A stretch of DNA of 64,000 nt from Hippophae tibetana. Lineage: Eukaryota > Streptophyta > Magnoliopsida > Rosales > Elaeagnaceae. Each line of letters begins with the position of its first letter. Positions within the stretch are counted from its first letter, which is position 1. Location: NCBI GenBank assembly GCA_037013495.1, contig CM072810.1, positions 52,748,843-52,812,842 on the forward strand. Reading direction: 5' to 3'. A model generated the notes under the pieces. That model had not been told where the DNA came from. It made no database searches and saw only the letters and a list, made by a program, of their open reading frames with translations. Made by a program: the position numbers and the translations under genes. Of this stretch, positions 21,441 through 33,055 are shown in pieces.

Positions 21441-24122
21441 TGGGATACAAATTCGGAGATCATGTTTTGATAACAAATATAGGAAAAATAGCTAATCCTT
21501 CCTTCCTAAAGCTTAAGCTTCCCATACTGGACCCTTGAACTATCACCCTTAATCCTCGTTCAAAGATCACAACAAGTCACGAGGCTGTTACCCCCCGTGC
21601 ACGACACAAGTCATTTTAAATGACACTTGGAAACAACATAGAAAGGTTACCCACAACAACGAACCCATGGATGGATACTTACCTCGGTTGCATCATTCCG
21701 TCACTTGTAAACGAACTTCACCTCGAACTTGTGCTTTTATGGGATACAAATTCGGATATCATGTTTTGATAACAAATATAGGAAAAATAGCTAATCCTTC
21801 CTTCCTAAAGCTTAAGCTTTCAATACGGGACGCTTGAACTGTCACCCTTAATACTCGTTCAAAGCTCACAACAAGTCACGAGGATGTTACCCCCCCGTGC
21901 ACAACACAAGTCATTCTAAATGACACTTGGAAACAACATAGAAAGGTTACCCACAACAACAAACCCAGGGATGGATACTTACCTTGGTTGCATCATTCCG
22001 TCTCTTGTAAACGAACTCCATCTCGAACTTGTGCTTTTATGGGATACAAATTCGGAGATCATGTTTTGATAACAAATATAGGAAAAATAGCTAATCCTTC
22101 CTTCCTAAAGCTTAAGCTTCCCATACGGTACGCTTGAACTGTCACCCTTAATCCTCGTTCAAAGATCACAACAAGTCACGAGGTTGTTACCCCCCGTGCA
22201 CGACACAAGTCATTCTAAATGACACTTGGAAACAACATAGAAAGGTTACCCACAACAACAAACCCAGGGATGGTAGTTACCTCCGTTGCATCATTCCGTC
22301 TCTTGTAAGCGAACTTCACCTCTAACTTGTGCTTTTATGGGATACAAATAGGAGATCATGTTTTGATACGAAACATTGGAAAATAGCTAATCCTTCCTTC
22401 CTAAAGCTTAAGCTTTCAATACGGGACGCTTGAACTGTCACCCTTAATCCTCGTTCAAAGCTCACAACAAGTCACGAGGATGTTACCCCCCCGTGCACGA
22501 CACAAGTCATTCTAAATGACACTTGGAAACAACAAGGAAAAGTTACCCACAACAACGAACCCATGGATGGTACTTACCTCGGTTGCATCATTCCGTCTCT
22601 TGTAAGCGAACTTCACCTCTAAGTTGTGCTTTTATGGGATACAAATCGGAGATAATGTTTTGATACCAAACATAGGAAAATATCAAATCCTTCCTTCCTA
22701 AAGCTTAAGCTTTCCATGCGGGACGCTTGAACTGTCACCCTTAATCCTCGTTCAAAGATCACGACAAGTCACGAGGATGTTACCCCCCCGTGCACGACAC
22801 AAGTCATTCTAAATGACACTTGGAAACAACATAGAAAGGTTACCCACAACAACAAACCCAGGGATGGATACTTACCTCGGTTGCATCATTCCGTCACTTG
22901 TAAACGAACTTCACCTCGAACTTGTGCTTTTATGGGATACAAATTCGGAGATCATGTTTTGATAACTAATATAGGAAAAATAGCTAATCCTTCCTTCCTA
23001 AAGCTTAAGCTTCCCATACGGGACGCTTGAACTTTCACCCTTAATCCTCGTTCAAAGAGCACAACAAGTCACGAGGCTGTTACCCCCCGTGCACGACACA
23101 AGTCATTCTAAATGACACTTGGAAACAACATAGAAAGGTTACCCACAACAACGAACCCCGGGATGGTACTTACCTCGGTTGCATCATTCCGTCTCTTGTA
23201 AGCGAACTTCACCTCGAACTTGTGCTTTTATGGGATACAAATCGGAGATTATATTTTGATACCAAACATAGGAAAATAGTTAATCCTTCCTTCCTAAAGC
23301 TTAAGCTTTCCATGCGGGACGCTTGAACTATCACCCTTAATCCTCGTTCAAAGATCACAACAAGTCACGAGGCTGTTACCCCCCGTGCACGACACAAGTC
23401 ATTTTAAATGACACTTGGAAACAACATAGAAAGGTTACCCACAACAACGAACCCATGGATGGTACTTACCTCGGTTGCATCATTCCGTCTCTTGTAAACG
23501 AACTTCACCTCTAACTTGTGCTTTTATGGGATACAAATCGGAGATCATGTTTTGATACGAAACATTGGAAAATAGCTAATCCTTCCTTCCTAAAGCTTAA
23601 GCTTTCAATACGGGACGCTTGAACTGTCACCCTTAATCCTCGTTCAAAGCTCACAACAAGTCACGAGGATGTTACCCCCCCGTGCACGACACAAGTCATT
23701 CTAAATGACACTTGGAAACAACAAGGAAAAGTTACCCACAACAACGAACCCATGGATGGTACTTACCTCGGTTGCATCATTCCGTCACTTGTAAACGAAC
23801 TTCACCTCGAACTTATGCTTTTATGGGATACAAATTCGGATATCATGTTTTGATAACAAATATAGGAAAAATAGCAAATCCTTCCTTCCTAAAGCTTAAG
23901 CTTTCAATACGGGACGCTTGAACTGTCACCCTTAATCCTCGTTCAAAGCTCACAACAAGTCACGAGGATGTTACCCCCCGTGCACGACACAAGTCATTCT
24001 AAATGACACTTGGAAACAACATAGAAAGGTTACCCACAACAACAAACCCAGGGATGGATACTTACCTCGGTTGCATCATTCCGTCTCTTGTAAACGAACT
24101 TCACCTCGAACTTGTGCTTTTA
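21441..24122 (+). repeat. HOR unit: 9-mer B'FGCHIJCK (2682 bp)
   Basis: Monomers start at 21441, 21740, 22040, 22338, 22635, 22933, 23231, 23527 and 23824. It is the same order as the 8-mer but with full H and I in place of the H/I hybrid, so it looks like the parental arrangement. Confidence 0.87.
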
Positions 24123-27100
24123 TGGGATACAAATTCGGAGATAATGTTTTGATAACAAATATAGGAAAAATAGCTAATCCTTCCTTCCTAAAGCTTAAGC
24201 TTCCCATACTGGACCCTTGAACTATCACCCTTAATCCTCGTTCAAAGATCACAACAAGTCACGAGGCTGTTACCCCCCGTGCACGACACAAGTCATTTTA
24301 AATGACACTTGGAAACAACATAGAAAGGTTACCCACAACAACGAACCCATGGATGGTACTTACCTCGGTTGCATCATTCCGTCTCTTGTAAGCGAACTTC
24401 ACCTCTAACTTGTGCTTTTATGGGATACAAATCGGAGATCATGTTTTGATACGAAACATTGGAAAATAGCTAATCCTTCCTTCCTAAAGCTTAAGCTTTC
24501 AATACGGGACGCTTGAACTGTCACCCTTAATCCTCGTTCAAAGCTCACAACAAGTCACGAGGATGTTACCCCCCCGTGCACGACACAAGTCATTCTAAAT
24601 GACACTTGGAAACAACAAGGAAAAGTTACCCACAACAACGAACCTATGGATGGTACTTACCTCGGTTGCATCATTCCGTCTCTTGTAAGCGAACTTCACC
24701 TCTAAGTTGTGCTTTTATGGGATACAAATCGGAGATCATGTTTTGATACCAAACATAGCAAAATAGCAAATCCTTCCTTCCTAAAGCTTAAGCTTTCAAT
24801 ACGGGACGCTTGAACTGTCACCCTTAATCCTCGTTCAAAGCTCACAACAAGTCACGAGGATGTTACCCCCCGTGCACGACACAAGTCATTCTAAATTACA
24901 CTTGGAAACAACATAGAAAGGTTACCCACAACAACAAACCCAGGGATGGATACTTACCTCGGTTGCATCATTCCGTCTCTTGTAAACGAACTTCACCTCG
25001 AACTTGTGCTTTTATGGGATACAAATTCGGAGATCATGTTTTGATAAAAAATATAGGAAAAATAGCTAATCCTTCCTTCCTAAAGCTTAAGCTTCCCATA
25101 CGGGACGCTTGAACTTTCACCCTTAATCCTCGTTCAAAGATCAAAACAAGTCACGAGGTTGTTACCCCCCGTGCACGACACAAGTCATTCTAAATGACAC
25201 TTGGAAACAACATAGAAAGGTTACCCACAACAACGAACCCCGGGATGGTACTTACCTCGGTTGCATCATTCCGTCTCTTGTAAGCGAACTTCACCTCGAA
25301 CTTGTGCTTTTATGGGATACAAATCGGAGATCATATTTTGATACCAAACATAGGAAAATAGTTAATCCTTCCTTCCTAAAGCTTAAGCTTTCCATGCGGG
25401 ACGCTTGAACTGTCACCCTTAATCCTCGTTCAAAGATCACAACAAGTCACGAGGATGTTACACCCCCGTGCACGACACAAGTCATTCTAAATGACACTTG
25501 GAAACAACATAGAAAGGTTACCCAAAACAACAAACCCAGGGATGGATACTTACCTCGGTTGCATCATTCCGTCACTTGTAAACGAACTTCACCTCGAACT
25601 TGTGCTTTTATGGGATACAAATTCGGATATCATGTTTTGATAACAAATATAGGAAAAATAGCTAATCCTTCCTTCCTAAAGCTTAAGCTTTCAATACGGG
25701 ACGCTTGAACTGTCACCCTTAATACTCGTTCAAAGCTCACAACAAGTCAAGAGGATGTTACCCCCCCGTGCACGACACAAGTCATTCTAAATGACACTTG
25801 GAAACAACATAGAAAGGTTACCCACAACAACAAACCCAGGGATGGATACTTACCTTGGTTGCATCATTCCGTCTCTTGTAAACGAACTCCATCTCGAACT
25901 TGTGCTTTTATGGGATACAAATTCGGAGATCATGTTTTGATAACAAATATAGGAAAAATAGCTAATCCTTCCTTCCTAAAGCTTAAGCTTCCCATACGGT
26001 ACGCTTGAACTGTCACCCTTAATCCTCGTTCAAAGATCACAACAAGTCACGAGGTTGTTACCCCCCGTGCACGACACAAGTCATTCTAAATGACACTTGG
26101 AAACAACATAGAAAGGTTACCCACAACAACAAACCCAGGGATGGTAGTTACCTCCGTTGCATCATTCCGTCTCTTGTAAGCGAACTTCACCTCTAACTTG
26201 TGCTTTTATGGGATACAAATAGGAGATCATGTTTTGATACGAAACATTGGAAAATAGCTAATCCTTCCTTCCTAAAGCTTAAGCTTTCAATACGGGACGC
26301 TTGAACTGTCACCCTTAATCCTCGTTCAAAGCTCACAACAAGTCACGAGGATGTTACCCCCCCGTGCACGACACAAGTCATTCTAAATGACACTTGGAAA
26401 CAACAAGGAAAAGTTACCCACAACAACGAACCCATGGATGGTACTTACCTCGGTTGCATCATTCCGTCTCTTGTAAGCGAACTTCACCTCTAAGTTGTGC
26501 TTTTATGGGATACAAATCGGAGATAATGTTTTGATACCAAACATAGGAAAATATCAAATCCTTCCTTCCTAAAGCTTAAGCTTTCCATGCGGGACGCTTG
26601 AACTGTCACCCTTAATCCTCGTTCAAAGATCACGACAAGTCACGAGGATGTTACCCCCCCGTGCACGACACAAGTCATTCTAAATGACACTTGGAAACAA
26701 CATAGAAAGGTTACCCACAACAACAAACCCAGGGATGGATACTTACCTCGGTTGCATCATTCCGTCACTTGTAAACGAACTTCACCTCGAACTTGTGCTT
26801 TTATGGGATACAAATTCGGAGATCATGTTTTGATAACTAATATAGGAAAAATAGCTAATCCTTCCTTCCTAAAGCTTAAGCTTCCCATACGGGACGCTTG
26901 AACTTTCACCCTTAATCCTCGTTCAAAGAGCACAACAAGTCACGAGGCTGTTACCCCCCGTGCACGACACAAGTCATTCTAAATGACACTTGGAAACAAC
27001 ATAGAAAGGTTACCCACAACAACGAACCCCGGGATGGTACTTACCTCGGTTGCATCATTCCGTCTCTTGTAAGCGAACTTCACCTCGAACTTGTGCTTTT

Positions 27101-27993
27101 ATGGGATACAAATCGGAGATTATATTTTGATACCAAACATAGGAAAATAGTTAATCCTTCCTTCCTAAAGCTTAAGCTTTCCATGCGGGACGCTTGAACT
27201 ATCACCCTTAATCCTCGTTCAAAGATCACAACAAGTCACGAGGCTGTTACCCCCCGTGCACGACACAAGTCATTTTAAATGACACTTGGAAACAACATAG
27301 AAAGGTTACCCACAACAACGAACCCATGGATGGTACTTACCTCGGTTGCATCATTCCGTCTCTTGTAAGCGAACTTCACCTCTAACTTGTGCTTTTATGG
27401 GATACAAATCGGAGATCATGTTTTGATACGAAACATTGGAAAATAGCTAATCCTTCCTTCCTAAAGCTTAAGCTTTCAATACGGGACGCTTGAACTGTCA
27501 CCCTTAATCCTCGTTCAAAGCTCACAACAAGTCACGAGGATGTTACCCCCCCGTGCACGACACAAGTCATTCTAAATGACACTTGGAAACAACAAGGAAA
27601 AGTTACCCACAACAACGAACCCATGGATGGTACTTACCTCGGTTGCATCATTCCGTCACTTGTAAACGAACTTCACCTCGAACTTATGCTTTTATGGGAT
27701 ACAAATTCGGATATCATGTTTTGATAACAAATATAGGAAAAATAGCAAATCCTTCCTTCCTAAAGCTTAAGCTTTCAATACGGGACGCTTGAACTGTCAC
27801 CCTTAATCCTCGTTCAAAGCTCACAACAAGTCACGAGGATGTTACCCCCCGTGCACGACACAAGTCATTCTAAATGACACTTGGAAACAACATAGAAAGG
27901 TTACCCACAACAACAAACCCAGGGATGGATACTTACCTCGGTTGCATCATTCCGTCTCTTGTAAACGAACTTCACCTCGAACTTGTGCTTTTA
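24123..27993 (+). repeat. HOR unit: 13-mer BCDEAFGCHIJCK, copy 1 (3871 bp)
   Basis: Monomers start at 24123, 24421, 24718, 25015, 25313, 25611, 25911, 26209, 26506, 26804, 27102, 27398 and 27695. It joins the BCDE-A segment of the left block to FGCHIJCK of the middle block. Private tags are gataatg in B, aacctatgg in C, taaattacac in D and agtcaagagg in F. Confidence 0.88.
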
Positions 27994-30972
27994 TGGGATA
28001 CAAATTCGGAGATAATGTTTTGATAACAAATATAGGAAAAATAGCTAATCCTTCCTTCCTAAAGCTTAAGCTTCCCATACTGGACCCTTGAACTATCACC
28101 CTTAATCCTCGTTCAAAGATCACAACAAGTCACGAGGCTGTTACCCCCCGTGCACGACACAAGTCATTTTAAATGACACTTGGAAACAACATAGAAAGGT
28201 TACCCACAACAACGAACCCATGGATGGTACTTACCTCGGTTGCATCATTCCGTCTCTTGTAAGCGAACTTCACCTCTAACTTGTGCTTTTATGGGATACA
28301 AATCGGAGATCATGTTTTGATACGAAACATTGGAAAATAGCTAATCCTTCCTTCCTAAAGCTTAAGCTTTCAATACGGGACGCTTGAACTGTCACCCTTA
28401 ATCCTCGTTCAAAGCTCACAACAAGTCACGAGGATGTTACCCCCCCGTGCACGACACAAGTCATTCTAAATGACACTTGGAAACAACAAGGAAAAGTTAC
28501 CCACAACAACGAACCTATGGATGGTACTTACCTCGGTTGCATCATTCCGTCTCTTGTAAGCGAACTTCACCTCTAAGTTGTGCTTTTATGGGATACAAAT
28601 CGGAGATCATGTTTTGATACCAAACATAGCAAAATAGCAAATCCTTCCTTCCTAAAGCTTAAGCTTTCAATACGGGACGCTTGAACTGTCACCCTTAATC
28701 CTCGTTCAAAGCTCACAACAAGTCACGAGGATGTTACCCCCCGTGCACGACACAAGTCATTCTAAATTACACTTGGAAACAACATAGAAAGGTTACCCAC
28801 AACAACAAACCCAGGGATGGATACTTACCTCGGTTGCATCATTCCGTCTCTTGTAAACGAACTTCACCTCGAACTTGTGCTTTTATGGGATACAAATTCG
28901 GAGATCATGTTTTGATAAAAAATATAGGAAAAATAGCTAATCCTTCCTTCCTAAAGCTTAAGCTTCCCATACGGGACGCTTGAACTTTCACCCTTAATCC
29001 TCGTTCAAAGATCAAAACAAGTCACGAGGTTGTTACCCCCCGTGCACGACACAAGTCATTCTAAATGACACTTGGAAACAACATAGAAAGGTTACCCACA
29101 ACAACGAACCCCGGGATGGTACTTACCTCGGTTGCATCATTCCGTCTCTTGTAAGCGAACTTCACCTCGAACTTGTGCTTTTATGGGATACAAATCGGAG
29201 ATCATATTTTGATACCAAACATAGGAAAATAGTTAATCCTTCCTTCCTAAAGCTTAAGCTTTCCATGCGGGACGCTTGAACTGTCACCCTTAATCCTCGT
29301 TCAAAGATCACAACAAGTCACGAGGATGTTACACCCCCGTGCACGACACAAGTCATTCTAAATGACACTTGGAAACAACATAGAAAGGTTACCCAAAACA
29401 ACAAACCCAGGGATGGATACTTACCTCGGTTGCATCATTCCGTCACTTGTAAACGAACTTCACCTCGAACTTGTGCTTTTATAGGATACAAATTCGGATA
29501 TCATGTTTTGATAACAAATATAGGAAAAATAGCTAATCCTTCCTTCCTAAAGCTTAAGCTTTCAATACGGGACGCTTGAACTGTCACCCTTAATACTCGT
29601 TCAAAGCTCACAACAAGTCAAGAGGATGTTACCCCCCCGTGCACGACACAAGTCATTCTAAATGACACTTGGAAACAACATAGAAAGGTTACCCACAACA
29701 ACAAACCCAGGGATGGATACTTACCTTGGTTGCATCATTCCGTCTCTTGTAAACGAACTCCATCTCGAACTTGTGCTTTTATGGGATACAAATTCGGAGA
29801 TCATGTTTTGATAACAAATATAGGAAAAATAGCTAATCCTTCCTTCCTAAAGCTTAAGCTTCCCATACGGTACGCTTGAACTGTCACCCTTAATCCTCGT
29901 TCAAAGATCACAACAAGTCACGAGGTTGTTACCCCCCGTGCACGACACAAGTCATTCTAAATGACACTTGGAAACAACATAGAAAGGTTACCCACAACAA
30001 CAAACCCAGGGATGGTAGTTACCTCCGTTGCATCATTCCGTCTCTTGTAAGCGAACTTCACCTCTAACTTGTGCTTTTATGGGATACAAATCGGAGATCA
30101 TGTTTTGATACGAAACATTGGAAAATAGCTAATCCTTCCTTCCTATAGCTTAAGCTTTCAATACGGGACGCTTGAACTGTCACCCTTAATCCTCGTTCAA
30201 AGCTCACAACAAGTCACGAGGATGTTACCCCCCCGTGCACGACACAAGTCATTCTAAATGACACTTGGAAACAACAAGGAAAAGTTACCCACAACAACGA
30301 ACCCATGGATGGTACTTACCTCGGTTGCATCATTCCGTCTCTTGTAAGCGAACTTCACCTCTAAGTTGTGCTTTTATGGGATACAAATCGGAGATAATGT
30401 TTTGATACCAAACATAGGAAAATATCAAATCCTTCCTTCCTAAAGCTTAAGCTTTCCATGCGGGACGCTTGAACTATCACCCTTAATCCTCGTTCAAAGA
30501 TCACGACAAGTCACGAGGATGTTACCCCCCCGTGCACGACACAAGTCATTCTAAATGACACTTGGAAACAACATAGAAAGGTTACCCACAACAACAAACC
30601 CAGGGATGGATACTTACCTCGGTTGCATCATTCCGTCACTTGTAAACGAACTTCACCTCGAACTTGTGCTTTTATGGGATACAAATTCGGAGATCATGTT
30701 TTGATAACTAATATAGGAAAAATAGCTAATCCTTCCTTCCTAAAGCTTAAGCTTCCCATACGGGACGCTTGAACTTTCACCCTTAATCCTCGTTCAAAGA
30801 GCACAACAAGTCACGAGGCTGTTACCCCCCGTGCACGACACAAGTCATTCTAAATGACACTTGGAAACAACATAGAAAGGTTACCCACAACAACGAACCC
30901 CGGGATGGTACTTACCTCGGTTGCATCATTCCGTCTCTTGTAAGCGAACTTCACCTCGAACTTGTGCTTTTA
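27994..30972 (+). repeat. 13-mer unit, copy 2, first ten monomers (2979 bp)
   Basis: Monomers start at 27994, 28292, 28589, 28886, 29184, 29482, 29782, 30080, 30377 and 30675. All four private tags of copy 1 recur 3871 bases later. New changes are tataggatac at 29482, cctatagctt near 30145 and aactatc in H. After I at 30675 the order leaves the 13-mer path. Confidence 0.87.
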
Positions 30973-31269
30973 TGGGATACAAATCGGAGATCATATTTTG
31001 ATACCAAACATAGGAAAATAGTTAATCCTTCCTTCCTAAAGCTTAAGCTTTCCATGCGGGACGCTTGAACTGTCACCCTTAATCCTCGTTCAAAGATCAC
31101 AACAAGTCACGAGGATGTTACCCCCCCGTGCACGACACAAGTCATTCTAAATGACACTTGGAAACAACAAGGAAAAGTTACCCACAACAACGAACCCATG
31201 GATGGTACTTACCTCGGTTGCATCATTCCGTCTCTTGTAAGCGAACTTCACCTCTAAGTTGTGCTTTTA
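30973..31269 (+). repeat. Hybrid monomer A/C
   Basis: It has an A head (gatcatatt, gttaatcc, ccatgcggg, agatcac) and a C tail (acaacaaggaaaag, cccatggatggtac, ctctaagttgtg). It is followed by H, a normal partner of C. The same hybrid recurs at 33652-33948 and 38117-38413. Confidence 0.85.
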
Positions 31270-32458
31270 TGGGATACAAATCGAAGATAATGTTTTGATA
31301 CCAAACATAGGAAAATATCAAATCCTTCCTTCCTAAAGCTTAAGCTTTCCATGCGGGACGCTTGAACTGTCACCCTTAATCCTCGTTCAAAGATCACGAC
31401 AAGTCACGAGGATGTTACCCCCCCGTGCACGACACAAGTCATTCTAAATGACACTTGGAAACAACATAGAAAGGTTACCCACAACAACAAACCCAGGGAT
31501 GGATACTTACCTCGGTTGCATCATTCCGTCACTTGTAAACGAACTTCACCTCGAACTTGTGCTTTTATGGGATACAAATTCGGAGATCATGTTTTGATAA
31601 CTAATATAGGAAAAATAGCTAATCCTTCCTTCCTAAAGCTTAAGCTTCCCATACGGGACGCTTGAACTTTCACCCTTAATCCTCGTTCAAAGAGCACAAC
31701 AAGTCACGAGGCTGTTACCCCCCGTGCACGACACAAGTCATTCTAAATGACACTTGGAAACAACATAGAAAGGTTACCCACAACAACGAACCCCGGGATG
31801 GTACTTACCTCGGTTGCATCATTCCGTCTCTTGTAAGCGAACTTCACCTCGAACTTGTGCTTTTATGGGATACAAATCGGAGATTATATTTTGATACCAA
31901 ACATAGGAAAATAGTTAATCCTTCCTTCCTAAAGCTTAAGCTTTCCATGCGGGACGCTTGAACTATCACCCTTAATCCTCGTTCAAAGATCACAACAAGT
32001 CACGAGGCTGTTACCCCCCGTGCACGACACAAGTCATTTTAAATGACACTTGGAAACAACATAGAAAGGTTACCCACAACAACGAACCCATGGATGGTAC
32101 TTACCTCGGTTGCATCATTCCGTCTCTTGTAAGCGAACTTCACCTCTAACTTGTGCTTTTATGGGATACAAATCGGAGATCATGTTTTGATACGAAACAT
32201 TGGAAAATAGCTAATCCTTCCTTCCTAAAGCTTAAGCTTTCAATACGGGACGCTTGAACTGTCACCCTTAATCCTCGTTCAAAGCTCACAACAAGTCACG
32301 AGGATGTTACCCCCCCGTGCACGACACAAGTCATTCTAAATGACACTTGGAAACAACAAGGAAAAGTTACCCACAACAACGAACCCATGGATGGTACTTA
32401 CCTCGGTTGCATCATTCCGTCACTTGTAAACGAACTTCACCTCGAACTTGTGCTTTTA
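30973..32458 (+). repeat. Linking segment (A/C) H I J C (1486 bp)
   Basis: Monomers start at 30973, 31270, 31568, 31866 and 32162. It begins with an A/C hybrid and repeats the H-I order of the monomers just before it. From about 31750 it matches sequence 4465 bases to the right, so the 15-mer duplication starts inside it. H at 31270 has a private tcgaagataatg. Confidence 0.82.
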
Positions 32459-32758
32459 TGGGATACAAATTCGGATATCATGTTTTGATAACAAATATAG
32501 GAAAAATAGCAAATCCTTCCTTCCTAAAGCTTAAGCTTCCCATACTGGACCCTTGAACTATCACCCTTAATCCTCGTTCAAAGATCACGACAAGTCACGA
32601 GGATGTTACCCCCCCGTGCACGACACAAGTCATTCTAAATGACACTTGGAAACAACATAGAAAGGTTACCCACAACAACAAACCCAGGGATGGATACTTA
32701 CCTCGGTTGCATCATTCCGTCTCTTGTAAGCGAACTTCACCTCGAACTTGTGCTTTTA
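32459..32758 (+). repeat. Hybrid monomer K' (K / B / H mosaic, 300 bp)
   Basis: It has a K head (ggatatcatg, aatagcaaatcc), then B markers (catactggaccc, aactatc), then H-like agatcacgac with seven C and cagggatggatac, and a tail with taagcg and ctcgaac. At least two switches are needed to explain it. It recurs unchanged in type at 36924-37223. Confidence 0.8.
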
Positions 32759-33055
32759 TGGGATACAAATCGGAGATCATATTTTGATACCAAACATAGG
32801 AAAAATAGCTAATCCTTCCTTCCTAAAGCTTAAGCTTTCCATGCGGGACGCTTGAACTTTCACCCTTAATCCTCGTTCAAAGATCACAACAAGTCACGAG
32901 GATGTTACCCCCCGTGCACGACACAAGTCATTCTAAATGACACTTGGAAACAACATAGAAAGGTTACCCACAACAACGAACCCCGGGATGGTACTTACCT
33001 CGGTTGCATCATTCTGTCTCTTGTAAGCGAACTTCACCTCGAACTTGTGCTTTTA
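32759..33055 (+). repeat. Monomer type L (reference copy, 297 bp)
   Basis: Type L has an A-like head (gatcatattttgatacc) joined to ggaaaaatagc, ccatgcggg, aactttc, six C and ccccgggatggtac. It is seen only here and at 37224, always after the K' hybrid, so it marks the 15-mer unit. It looks like an A head with internal segments taken from I or E. Confidence 0.8.
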
